31,926 bases of DNA from a virus, in the IMG/VR virus record IMGVR_UViG_3300030685_000066, positions 1 to 31,926 of that record; one strand, given 5' to 3'. The notes under the pieces were generated by a model, which was given only the letters and a program-made list of their open reading frames with translations, was not told the origin of the DNA and did not search any database. Below are positions 22,894-30,617 of this stretch, piece after piece. The position numbers were made by a program, and so were the translations under genes. Every line of letters begins with the position of its first letter. Position 1 is the stretch's first letter.

Positions 22894-23134
22894 TCATATA
22901 GCACAAGGTTCAGGATGTTTTACATTCATAGTAGTAATTTTCCTAATAATAGGATGGATTCAATGTATTGTAAAAGATATTAAATCTGATTGGGATATAA
23001 ATAATCTAGGTAAAAGAGAAGTTCTTTATACTGTAGGTATATTTATGCCCCCTATAGGTGGTGTAATTGGATGGTTTAATATACCTGAACATCCTACTAA
23101 AACAGTGAATAATAATGAGGTAAGTATAAAGTAA
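22862..23134 (+). CDS. Two-helix membrane protein
   Basis: The 90-residue protein has a first transmembrane segment at ~19-36 (FTFIVVIFLIIGWIQCIV) and a second, Gly/Pro-rich, at ~54-71 (VLYTVGIFMPPIGGVIGWF). It overlaps the preceding gene. Small, two-span and with short termini, it could be a holin-like or phage-membrane factor. No family recognised. Confidence 0.6.
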   Translation: MRRSGGNFGYNHIAQGSGCFTFIVVIFLIIGWIQCIVKDIKSDWDINNLGKREVLYTVGIFMPPIGGVIGWFNIPEHPTKTVNNNEVSIK

Positions 23135-23197
23135 TATATTTTATCTATCTTCTTAGACCTAGAATCTAATAAGTTTAAACTATTAAAAAAATATAAT

Positions 23198-23380
23198 ATG
23201 CATAATCATTATCCTTTTATTGTTAGTTTAATTCCTGGATTAGGACTTATATATTTATTATATAAGATAATACAAACTAACATTCTATTTATAAGAATTG
23301 ATACAATAAGAAGATTCTTTATATATCATTTATTCTTAATTATTATTATTGTAATTATAATTAAAGCTTTTATAGCATGA
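23198..23380 (+). CDS. Small two-helix membrane protein
   Basis: The 60-residue protein is almost entirely membrane: helices at ~7-26 and ~40-59 with a short basic loop (RIDTIRR). Its stop overlaps the next ATG (ATGA), so it is coupled to the following membrane gene. Confidence 0.6.
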   Translation: MHNHYPFIVSLIPGLGLIYLLYKIIQTNILFIRIDTIRRFFIYHLFLIIIIVIIIKAFIA

Positions 23381-23622
23381 GTTCTTATAAATTTAATTAC
23401 CTGCTATTAATACTAGGTAAATATGTTCTATGGATATTGATATATGTTATATTAATGTTCTTAGTGGTCCCTGCATTATTAAAATTAGAAATATTTCTTA
23501 CAACTATTATTGCTGTAGGTATTGAATTAGTTTTAATAGTGATAACATTTTTTAAATTAGCAAAATGGTTATCTAAACTAATAGATAATCATGAAGAAGT
23601 TCATAGTAAATATAAACATTAA
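23377..23622 (+). CDS. Two-helix membrane protein
   Basis: The 81-residue protein has helices at ~12-33 and ~39-62 and a basic/His tail (NHEEVHSKYKH). Its size and topology match the next gene (23623), which begins directly after the stop, so the two may be diverged duplicates. Confidence 0.6.
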   Translation: MSSYKFNYLLLILGKYVLWILIYVILMFLVVPALLKLEIFLTTIIAVGIELVLIVITFFKLAKWLSKLIDNHEEVHSKYKH

Positions 23623-23859
23623 ATGAAACAGTTTAATAAAATTACTTATACAACCTTTACTATTAAATTGCTTATATTTATAGCAATTTATTTTATAGCA
23701 TTTGCAATAGAAATACCTAGACTTATGAGTCAGGCAAGTACTATTGCATTTATTGGAGGTATAAGTATCTCAGCAATTTTAATACTATTTGCATTATATA
23801 AAATAATCAGATTTGGTATTTTCTTATATCAGGATTTAAATTCTCAAAATAATAATTAA
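23623..23859 (+). CDS. Two-helix membrane protein, probable paralogue of the previous one
   Basis: The 78-residue protein has helices at ~13-31 and ~40-62. It shares topology, a Pro at the same place between the helices (IPRLM against VPALL) and a similar charged tail with the product of 23377. It starts with zero spacing after that gene. They may form a hetero-oligomer. The SPFH gene follows 23 nt later. Confidence 0.6.
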   Translation: MKQFNKITYTTFTIKLLIFIAIYFIAFAIEIPRLMSQASTIAFIGGISISAILILFALYKIIRFGIFLYQDLNSQNNN

Positions 23860-23882
23860 AAACAAACAAAAAAAGTAAAAAG

Positions 23883-24737
23883 ATGAAAGGATTAAAGATT
23901 TTTTCTATGCTACTTATGGTAGCTTTGACTATGACTCTCACAAGTTGTATGCACAGAACTGAGATAGGCTCAGCTTCAGTTATTCTTGAAAAGTATGGTG
24001 ATAATAAAGGAGTACAACCTAAAGCAGTTGGACCAGGTAATTATTTTGAATCATGGGGTCAAAACTACTATGATTTCCCTACCTTTAAGGTTAATTATAC
24101 ATTTACTGCCAGTTCAACTGAAGGTTCTAAAGACAATGAAGAATTTACATTTCAAACAAAAGAAGGAATGGAATGTGCAGTTGATTTAGGAATAGCTATG
24201 CATTTTGATTTTGATAAATTACCTCATATGTATACTACCTATCATAAACAAGTTGAAGAAATAAGAAGTATAGTATTAAGGAATACAGTAAGAGATGCAT
24301 TGAATAGAATTAGTGGTAATATGCCTGTTGAATCAGTGTATGGTGCTGGTAAAGGATTATTAATTGATTCAGTTAAAAAGGTTGTAACAGCTAATCTTAA
24401 GAATGATGGTATATTAATTGATAATATATATCTAATTGGTTCAGTAAGAATACCTAAATCTATAAAAGATGCTTTAGATGCTAAAGTTGCAATGACTCAA
24501 GATGCTCAAAAGGAAGAGAATAAAGTTGCTCTTGCAACAGCTCATGCCAATATAGCTATAGCTGAAGCAAAAGGACGTGCAGATGCAAGAAAAATTGAAG
24601 CAGATGCAGAAGAATATTATAATCAGAAAGTATCAAAATCTTTAACTCCTGCTCTTGTAGAATTACAAAGATTAAAAGTATGGGATGGTAAATATCCTAC
24701 TACTTATGGAGTTAATGGTGGACTATTAATTAAGTAG
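23883..24737 (+). CDS. SPFH / prohibitin-family lipoprotein
   Basis: The 284-residue protein has a lipoprotein signal peptide with lipobox LTSC (Cys22), so it is membrane-anchored outside the cytoplasm. An SPFH (Band 7) domain follows at ~26-210: IGSASVILEKYG, VGPGNYFESW, TKEGMECAVDLGIAMHFDFD, then a helix EEIRSIVLRNTVRDAL. An Ala/Glu-rich helical region with the typical EAKGRADARKIEADAE ends the domain (~225-245). SPFH proteins oligomerise into membrane scaffolds that regulate proteases and membrane complexes. The small membrane proteins before and after it are likely partners. The phage role is inferred. Confidence 0.85.
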   Translation: MKGLKIFSMLLMVALTMTLTSCMHRTEIGSASVILEKYGDNKGVQPKAVGPGNYFESWGQNYYDFPTFKVNYTFTASSTEGSKDNEEFTFQTKEGMECAVDLGIAMHFDFDKLPHMYTTYHKQVEEIRSIVLRNTVRDALNRISGNMPVESVYGAGKGLLIDSVKKVVTANLKNDGILIDNIYLIGSVRIPKSIKDALDAKVAMTQDAQKEENKVALATAHANIAIAEAKGRADARKIEADAEEYYNQKVSKSLTPALVELQRLKVWDGKYPTTYGVNGGLLIK

Positions 24738-24741
24738 TACT

Positions 24742-25074
24742 ATGTGGATAGGATATATCATAGCTTTAATATTGTATATTCTATTATACAATATGCTAAA
24801 ACAATCTTATAGATATACTGAAGATTGTTTTAGAAAAAATACTGGATTTTACTCTAATAAATTAGAATTAATTGAAGATTCAGTAGCTACTGAAAGAGTA
24901 AAATATCCATTAATTGTATATATAGTAATGGGAATAACATTCTTTATTCCTTTTATTAATATTATTATGTCATTAGCTTTTATTATAAATCTAATAATTC
25001 AGTATTATACTGATGATAAGAATATTGTATATAAAGCAGGTAAAATTATTACATTTCTCACTAAAAAGATTTAA
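24742..25074 (+). CDS. Membrane protein next to SPFH
   Basis: The 110-residue protein has a transmembrane helix at ~2-17, a charged central part (SYRYTEDCFRKNTGFYSNKLELIEDSV), and a long hydrophobic hairpin at ~53-87. It ends in a short basic tail. The start lies 4 nt after the SPFH stop, so co-translation is likely. Topology suggests a membrane partner of the SPFH scaffold. No family is recognised. Confidence 0.6.
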   Translation: MWIGYIIALILYILLYNMLKQSYRYTEDCFRKNTGFYSNKLELIEDSVATERVKYPLIVYIVMGITFFIPFINIIMSLAFIINLIIQYYTDDKNIVYKAGKIITFLTKKI

Positions 25075-25098
25075 ATTCACTTATTAAATATTTACACA

Positions 25099-25887
25099 AT
25101 GTATAAAAAAATAGCTCTTTTAATTATAGATGCTCAATTTGACTTTTGTGACCCAAAAGGATCATTATTTGTAGATAATGCAGATAAAGACATGTTGAGA
25201 CTAGCTGAATTTATTACTAAAAATAAAAACAGCATTAATTACATTGGTATGACTATGGACAGTCACCAAGTATTAGATATTGCTCACCCAGGATTTTGGA
25301 CAGATAAAGATGGTAATTTCCCACCTATTTTTACAATCATAACATATCAAGATGTGTTAGATGGTAAATGGAGTCCAAGATTTGTGCCTAATGAAGCTAC
25401 TAAGTATATTGAGGAACTTGAGAAACAAGGAGAATTCCCTCATTGTATTTGGGCTGAGCATTGTGTTATTGGAACTAAAGGAGCTTCTTTTGTTGAGCCT
25501 ATTATGGATGCTGTTACAGCTTGGGCTAGAGAAACAAAATCTTTCTATCAAGTAGTAGCAAAAGGAACTTATCCCTTAACTGAACACTTTGGTGCATTCA
25601 GAGCAAATATTCCAGTAGCAGGACATCCTGAGACTCAATTGAATCAAGCTTTGTTACAAAAGCTGGAAACATTTGATGTTATTTACTTTGCAGGAGAAGC
25701 ACAATCTCATTGTGTGGCTAATACTCTTAAACAAGCCATGCAATTTCCTGAGTTAGCTAAGAAATTTATAATCTTAACTGACTGTATGAGTCCTGTAACA
25801 GGATTTGAACATATGGCTGATAGTATTTATGCAGATGCTCAAGCTATGGGAATTAAATTTGAAATATCAACCAATATTAAACTGTAA
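25099..25887 (+). CDS. pncA: Nicotinamidase (PncA-like, isochorismatase fold)
   Basis: The 262-residue enzyme is predicted to hydrolyse nicotinamide to nicotinic acid and ammonia, the first step of NAD salvage by the Preiss-Handler route. The catalytic triad is complete: D11 (ALLIIDAQ), K155 (VVAKGTY) and C205 (AQSHCVANT). The metal ligands D54, H56 and H63 are present (TMDSHQVLDIAHP), as is the nicotinamidase signature W118-A-E-HCVIGTKGA. It is somewhat longer than E. coli PncA (~213). It lies 6 nt before the vWA gene, in line with the triad that follows. A role in keeping NAD available during infection, or against NAD-depleting defences, is inference. Confidence 0.9.
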   Translation: MYKKIALLIIDAQFDFCDPKGSLFVDNADKDMLRLAEFITKNKNSINYIGMTMDSHQVLDIAHPGFWTDKDGNFPPIFTIITYQDVLDGKWSPRFVPNEATKYIEELEKQGEFPHCIWAEHCVIGTKGASFVEPIMDAVTAWARETKSFYQVVAKGTYPLTEHFGAFRANIPVAGHPETQLNQALLQKLETFDVIYFAGEAQSHCVANTLKQAMQFPELAKKFIILTDCMSPVTGFEHMADSIYADAQAMGIKFEISTNIKL

Positions 25888-25892
25888 CTATC

Positions 25893-26576
25893 ATGGATTT
25901 TAATGATTTAGACTTATCTCTGGATTTTAATAATTTTGACCCAGAGCAAATTCAAGTAGAAGAAACTATTAATGCTGTATTCATTGTGGATATTTCTCCA
26001 TCAATATACCCATATTCTAGTGACTTGAATAATGCCTTCAATGATTTTATTCAAACTATGCAACAAAGTCATATTCATGATAGATTATTTGTTTCTATTG
26101 TAGAATTCCATGATAAAGTTAAAGTAAGAAGTGGATTCCAACCTATTATTGGAGTACCAACTATTCAATTTACTCCATCAGGTCATGGTACAGCTTTATA
26201 TGATGCAGTGGCTCAAGGTATTAAAAATGCTATTGAGTACAGAGAGAACCTTGAAAATACTGGTATTAATGTTAAAACATTAGTATTTGTAATTACTGAT
26301 GGTGAAGATAATTCATCACAGAGAGGTGCAGCTGATGCTGTTAAAACTACTCTTGATGATATTGCTAAAAATGAAGCAAGTGCCTTTTCTTTTACTTCAA
26401 TCTTATTTGGAGTAGGAGATGATTCTTCTTTTGAGAGAGCTCAAAAGTTAATGGGTATTCAACATTTGGCTAAAGTAGGTAATACTGGTGCTGAGATAAG
26501 AAAAATGATTAATTTCATTTCTTCTTCTATCTCTAAATCAAGTAGTGGTGCTAATCCTTTAGATGTAACTTTCTAA
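25893..26576 (+). CDS. vWA-domain protein (TerY-like)
   Basis: The 227-residue protein is a single von Willebrand A domain with a full metal-ion-dependent adhesion site: D33-I-S-P-S37 (DxSxS), T100 (GHGTALYD) and ITDGEDN (D136). Its length and layout match cytoplasmic TerY-type vWA proteins, which act with a PP2C phosphatase and a kinase in the TerY-P triad. Its last base is the first base of the phosphatase ATG, so the genes are coupled. The N-terminus MDFNDLDLSLDF shares DLDLSL with the Dps-like protein at 13640. The binding partner is probably one of the next two gene products. Confidence 0.88.
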   Translation: MDFNDLDLSLDFNNFDPEQIQVEETINAVFIVDISPSIYPYSSDLNNAFNDFIQTMQQSHIHDRLFVSIVEFHDKVKVRSGFQPIIGVPTIQFTPSGHGTALYDAVAQGIKNAIEYRENLENTGINVKTLVFVITDGEDNSSQRGAADAVKTTLDDIAKNEASAFSFTSILFGVGDDSSFERAQKLMGIQHLAKVGNTGAEIRKMINFISSSISKSSSGANPLDVTF

Positions 26577-27307
26577 TGGAAGTTAGAACTCTTGTTAAAA
26601 AAGGAGATGACCATCTCACTTATTGTGAGGATTCCTTATTCTTTAGAGTTCAAGATGCAAAAGAACCTTTATACATTGGAGCAATCTTTGATGGTTGCTC
26701 CACCGGTATGGATTCTCATTTTGCTTCTTCTCTATTAGTTAAAGTATTAAAACATTCCTGTAATAATTTTAAGAATGTAGCTGATTTAAATCTTCATTTT
26801 ATTATGAATATACTATTTCATGATATATTTGATGGATTTAAAGAAGTACAACATTTATTAGATTTAAAAGAATTAGAATTAGTATCAACTATGATAATTT
26901 GTATTATTAGAGGTGATGAAGTTTTAATTCTTAGCTCAGGTGATGGAGTAATAAAAGTGGATGATGAATTAATAATTCTTGAATCTAAAGATAATGCTCC
27001 TGATTATATGGCTTACTACTTAGATAAGAATCCTACACTAGTAATGGCTAAACATACTAATCTACATTCATTTACATTTAAAAAAGATGTAAGTATCTGT
27101 AGTGATGGTATCTGTTCATTTAGAAATGCACTTAAAGAAGATGCTACAGCATTAGCAATTGATACATTCTTAAATGATAGAAGTTTAATAGGGTCAGATG
27201 CTATGTTATCAAGAAAGTATAACATTTTTAGAAAAAAAGGTTATATTAATTTTGATGATATTAGTATTGTTAGATTCATAAAAGAGCCAACTGATGAAAG
27301 TATTTGA
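26576..27307 (+). CDS. PP2C-family protein phosphatase
   Basis: The 243-residue enzyme is predicted to remove phosphate from Ser/Thr in a metal-dependent way. PP2C motifs appear in order: C17-ED19-S, GAIFDGC (D39, G40), STMIICIIRGDEVLILSSGDG (G122-D123-G124), ICSDGI (D177) and FDDISIV (D227/D228). All metal-binding acids look present. It lacks a membrane segment. It lies between the vWA and kinase genes with 1-nt and 14-nt overlaps. The natural substrate is likely the kinase or a target of the kinase. Confidence 0.88.
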   Translation: MEVRTLVKKGDDHLTYCEDSLFFRVQDAKEPLYIGAIFDGCSTGMDSHFASSLLVKVLKHSCNNFKNVADLNLHFIMNILFHDIFDGFKEVQHLLDLKELELVSTMIICIIRGDEVLILSSGDGVIKVDDELIILESKDNAPDYMAYYLDKNPTLVMAKHTNLHSFTFKKDVSICSDGICSFRNALKEDATALAIDTFLNDRSLIGSDAMLSRKYNIFRKKGYINFDDISIVRFIKEPTDESI

Positions 27308-28961
27308 TAAGAATGGTCAACTACTTTATGATATTAATGAATCTAAAGAGATTGCAAGAGGTGGAGAAGGAAGAGTCCTTGATTTGGATGCTAACCATGT
27401 GGTTAAATTGTATCTTCCCAATGTTAAACCTATTGCTGAAAGTAAATTTCTAGAATTACACAAATTAGATAATCCCATGTTTATCAAGCCTGAATCATTA
27501 CTTTATGATGCTAATAAACATGTTCTTGGATTCTCAATGAGGAAAATTCCTAGTGATTTCTTTCCTTTAGTTTCATTATTAAATAAAGTGTTTTGTAATA
27601 GAGAATCAATTACTTTAGATACAAAGAAAAAAGTAATTGAAGCTTTAATACAAGGTGTTAAATATGCTCATAGCAATCAGGTAGTTATAGGAGATTTAAA
27701 TCCTTATAATATCTTAATTAATAGAGATGGAATTGTGTATTTTATAGATACTGATTCCTTTCAGACCCCTGGATTTAAACATTCAGGTGTGTTATTAGAA
27801 GATGTTAGGGACTTTTTATTTAATGGAGATGTATCTATTAATTCTGATTATTTTGCCTTGTCTATTTTGGTATTTAATATGCTTACTTATGTACACCCAT
27901 TCAAAGGTATGCATAAAAAGATACCTAAGATAGCAGATAGAATGATTAAGAAGGAATCAATATTGTCTAATTCTCCTGATATTATAATTCCTAAGTGCTA
28001 TGAGCCTATTTCTGATAATATGTTACTCAATCAATTTAATAGAGTATTTAATAATGGAGAAAGATTTATTATAAGTCTTAATACTATGATTATTAATACT
28101 GTAATTAAACAACCTGTAAATATACAATCAGCTAATATGACTGTAAGAACAATGTTTGGAGGAGTAGGTACTCAGATTATTCAATCAACTGCTAGTAAGG
28201 ATTTGTTATTATTGTATACAGTTAGAGGTGAGTATTTTATATATGATACCTCACTTAAAGGTACTGCTACTCTTGTAAAAAGTGACAAAATAACTGCTAA
28301 AAATCCTAAGTTTTTTGTATATGAAAAAGCTATTTATTGTCTCAATAGTAATGGTAACTTACTTCAACTCTATCCTAAATTAGAACATATAGCTAGTGTT
28401 CCTAGTACTATTAAAATCAAAGCTGATTTATATGGTTCTAATCTTGTATTAGTAACAGAAGATAAACTGTATAATTTTGATTTAAGTAAAAGTTTATTAG
28501 GATTATCTTATACTATAACTTCTGTATATGGTAGAGGATTTACTCAGATAGATAGTATTTATCAGAGTGTATCAGGTAAAACTGTATTGATGTATTGTGA
28601 AAAGAATAGTTTAAACTATGTAATGGCTGATATAGCAATTAAGAATATAATTCAAAGAGGAAACTTAGTTTTACTTGAAGAAATAGCTAATGAGAAGGTA
28701 ACTTATCAATATGCTAGTATCTCAAATCTAAAACTTACTTATTTAGCTTCTGAGACCGAATTAAAATACTTTGATGTGCTTAATAATGATTTAGCAGTAA
28801 TACCTTATGATAATAAAATACAATTTGCTAGATTATTAGATATGAATCCAATACTTGAATTTGATTGTTCTGTAGCTTCAGCTAACTCAATTATTCATTG
28901 TACTAATGCAGGTATTGTGATTGTAAATAATGATGCATGTTACCTAACTAATAAGAGGTAA
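27294..28961 (+). CDS. Ser/Thr protein kinase with C-terminal beta-propeller-like region
   Basis: The 555-residue protein has a kinase domain at ~1-270. The Gly-rich loop is ARGGEGRV (21-28), the ATP-binding Lys K38 (VVKLY), the catalytic loop IGDLNPYNIL (D134, N139) and the metal site IDTD (D152-T-D154, in place of DFG). The GDLNPxNIL form is usual for kinases of the TerY-P/PP2C-linked group, where HRD is replaced. The rest (~285-555) is beta-rich with repeated units of ~40-50 residues (LLLLYTVRGEYFIYDTS..., AIYCLNSNGNLLQLYP), like a beta-propeller. The family often has a zinc ribbon there instead. It overlaps the phosphatase by 14 nt. Confidence 0.85.
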   Translation: MKVFDKNGQLLYDINESKEIARGGEGRVLDLDANHVVKLYLPNVKPIAESKFLELHKLDNPMFIKPESLLYDANKHVLGFSMRKIPSDFFPLVSLLNKVFCNRESITLDTKKKVIEALIQGVKYAHSNQVVIGDLNPYNILINRDGIVYFIDTDSFQTPGFKHSGVLLEDVRDFLFNGDVSINSDYFALSILVFNMLTYVHPFKGMHKKIPKIADRMIKKESILSNSPDIIIPKCYEPISDNMLLNQFNRVFNNGERFIISLNTMIINTVIKQPVNIQSANMTVRTMFGGVGTQIIQSTASKDLLLLYTVRGEYFIYDTSLKGTATLVKSDKITAKNPKFFVYEKAIYCLNSNGNLLQLYPKLEHIASVPSTIKIKADLYGSNLVLVTEDKLYNFDLSKSLLGLSYTITSVYGRGFTQIDSIYQSVSGKTVLMYCEKNSLNYVMADIAIKNIIQRGNLVLLEEIANEKVTYQYASISNLKLTYLASETELKYFDVLNNDLAVIPYDNKIQFARLLDMNPILEFDCSVASANSIIHCTNAGIVIVNNDACYLTNKR

Positions 28962-29453
28962 TTATTGAATTAAATGATGTGTTTCTCTATGACAATTTGC
29001 ACAAAGAAGTACACATTTATCCAATTCTATTTTTAGAGTAGGAGTTAATCCTGCTCTCATATTAAAGTAATCTTTATCTTTTTCTGTTGGATTTAAATGA
29101 TGAAATTCTAAAGCTGCAATAGATTTATTGTAACCACATATAGAACATTTTCCTCCTTTATATTCAACAGCTAAAGATTTAGTATCTCTTTGTCTTTCTA
29201 AATTAGATTCAACAATACAAGATTTACAATAAGAACTACTTTTCTTATATTGATAAAATTCAGATTTTAACTTAGATGTATTACATTTAGGGCATAATTT
29301 TAATTCATTCTCTTTATTAATAGTTCTAATAGTTTGTAAATCATACTTTTTAAGCCAATATCTTACATTAGCTTGAGTAGTATTAGATTGTTCAGCAATC
29401 TGCCAAGTGCTTAAATTCTGATTAATCAGATTAATTAAAGTTTCTTTATTCAT
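28962..29453 (-). CDS. HNH endonuclease (homing type)
   Basis: I start at MNKETLINLINQ (29453). The 30 codons upstream overlap the promoter at 29473-29504. The 163-residue protein has an N-terminal helix-turn-helix (TWQIAEQSNTTQANVRYWLKKY), a four-Cys zinc ribbon (LCPKCNTSK ... YCKSCIV), and a C-terminal HNH nuclease (CSICGYNKSIAALEFHHLNP ... LCANCHRETHH). The layout is typical of free-standing phage homing endonucleases. Its stop abuts the kinase stop on the other strand with no gap. It is the only minus-strand gene in the right half, which suggests separate arrival. Confidence 0.88.
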   Translation of the reverse strand: MNKETLINLINQNLSTWQIAEQSNTTQANVRYWLKKYDLQTIRTINKENELKLCPKCNTSKLKSEFYQYKKSSSYCKSCIVESNLERQRDTKSLAVEYKGGKCSICGYNKSIAALEFHHLNPTEKDKDYFNMRAGLTPTLKIELDKCVLLCANCHRETHHLIQ

Positions 29454-29472
29454 AATTTTAAATCTTAAAATA

Positions 29473-29504
29473 CAAATATAAGTAAAATATCTCATATTAC
29501 CAAA
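29473..29504 (-). promoter_or_regulatory. Bacteroidetes-type promoter for the HNH gene
   Basis: On the minus strand TTTG, 20 nt, TATATTTG (29480-29473), exact to consensus. It sets the HNH start at 29453. Confidence 0.8.
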
Positions 29505-29551
29505 TCTATTGATTATTATTTTGAGAAATAGTGGACTAAACATTGAAAACC

Positions 29552-29770
29552 ACTTAAATAATTGGATATCAGATGAGAGTCTGAATGTGTTGTTCCTTTG
29601 AGAAAGGAAAGGTGTAGGGAATATATCCTAAGTAGTATATCAACACAAATGAGTTCTCAGCAAATTATAGCATTGGGCTACTAACCTGAGATTGTTATAA
29701 TGTGACCCTACCTTAAATGCGTGGAATAAATCTTAGTGAGTCTAAGGAGGAGGGTGCTAATAAATACTTT
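29552..29770 (+). ncRNA. Unidentified structured RNA before the broken gene
   Basis: CACTTA...GGATAT pairs with ATATCC-TAAGTAG (~29555-29635) and encloses hairpins CAGA/TCTG and TTCCTTT/AAAGGAA. The unpaired TGTGTTG in that domain can pair with CAACACA just after it, a possible pseudoknot. Downstream are CTCAG/CTGAG with an inner TAGC/GCTA, and ACCCT/AGGGT enclosing CTTAG-TGAGT-CTAAG. The region has no ORF. Strand is inferred from the gene downstream. No known family recognised. Confidence 0.45.
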
Positions 29771-29797
29771 TAGATTATAAATCAAAACATTAAATAA

Positions 29798-30266
29798 ATG
29801 AAAGAATTAAATCAATTAATGCAAGCACAATTTGATAAAATGTGCGAGAGAGGTAAGCTATTTAGAAGTAGTATTACTGGACAACAAGCTTGGGATTTAT
29901 ATTTAGAATCCTTTTCACCTATAGATGACCCTATTTTTAGAGACCCTAAATCATCAGTACACAATTGTAATCTCTGTAACAACTTTAAAAATCACTATTA
30001 AAGCTATTAAGAAATCTCTTAAAGCTAGTGATGATGATGAACTTGACTTTTTAGAAGAATCTGAAAGTAAAGTTGATAAGTTAATTGAATTATCTTTTAA
30101 TATCTTAAAAGATATTTACATTACTAAAAAGGATGCAGCTAAAACTCTTAGAGATGCTGCTGCTATTAAAGAAAATAATCAGAAAATTCTTGTTGAAATA
30201 GCAAGAAGAAAAGAGTTGAAAATTACTCAAATTTCTGATGAAGAGTTAGAAGCTATGCTAAAATAA
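29798..30266 (+). pseudogene. Broken or frameshifted gene (FRDPxSSxHNCN N-terminus)
   Basis: The first frame (29798-30001, 67 codons) has MCERGKLFRSS, AWDLYLESF and DDPIFRDPKSSVHNCNLCNNF, then loses its way (KNHY, stop). From memory, that motif opens a much longer protein family (several hundred residues) of Bacteroidetes phages. A second frame, +1 relative to the first, carries good coding sequence from about 29980 to 30266 (acidic/helical, ending KELKITQISDEELEAMLK) but has no convincing start of its own. The simplest reading is an internal deletion joining the start of one gene to the end of another, or a frameshift. Programmed frameshifting near AACTTTAAAAATC is less likely but possible. 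Confidence 0.5.
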
Positions 30267-30269
30267 AAA

Positions 30270-30576
30270 TAGATTAGTAATAATCTAGGCTGGTTAGACC
30301 CATACCTTACATATTATATAATATAATATGAAGTTAAGGAGATTTAAGTGAGATTCTTAAATCAAGCAGGGTAAGTGTCTCCCCATATACTGTTTGGTAT
30401 ATAAAACTTGTAGACAACAATAATCTAAATACTCCTCTTTGAATGAGATAATGCTCTCATCAGTGAAACACTATAGCATGAATCTGAAAGACTAAATTAT
30501 ATTAAATTAATTGAATGAAATACATAGAGGATTTGAAAAAATAACTGAAGGCTTAAGAGGTGATAGAATTATTTTT
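30270..30576 (+). ncRNA. Unidentified structured RNA after the broken gene
   Basis: The stretch is non-coding and ends in a terminator. Clear helices are TAGATTA-GTAA-TAATCTA (30270-30287, GNRA-type loop), a long CCTTA..TAAGG hairpin with an ATATTAT/ATAATAT core (~30313-30347), GATTTAAG/CTTAAATC (~30341-30363), ATATAC/GTATAT inside GTCT/AGAC, GAGA/TCTC and AGTG/CACT. I looked for RNase P and group I intron core motifs and did not find them. It may be a stand-alone small RNA or a 3' UTR. Confidence 0.45.
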
Positions 30577-30617
30577 AAATAGCATGGCTTTAATAGTCAT
30601 GCTATTTACTTTTTAAT
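30577..30617 (+). terminator. Rho-independent terminator
   Basis: A perfect 10-bp stem AAATAGCATG/CATGCTATTT with an 11-nt loop is followed by ACTTTTTAATT. Confidence 0.8.

Noticed and set aside
25357-25555. Frames on both strands inside the nicotinamidase gene
   Set aside because: They overlap a clearly real enzyme gene with all catalytic residues and have no signals of their own.
29552-30576. Group I intron in the broken gene
   Set aside because: I found no convincing P7/P3 core (GACTA ... ATAGTC) and no second exon downstream that would restore the gene.
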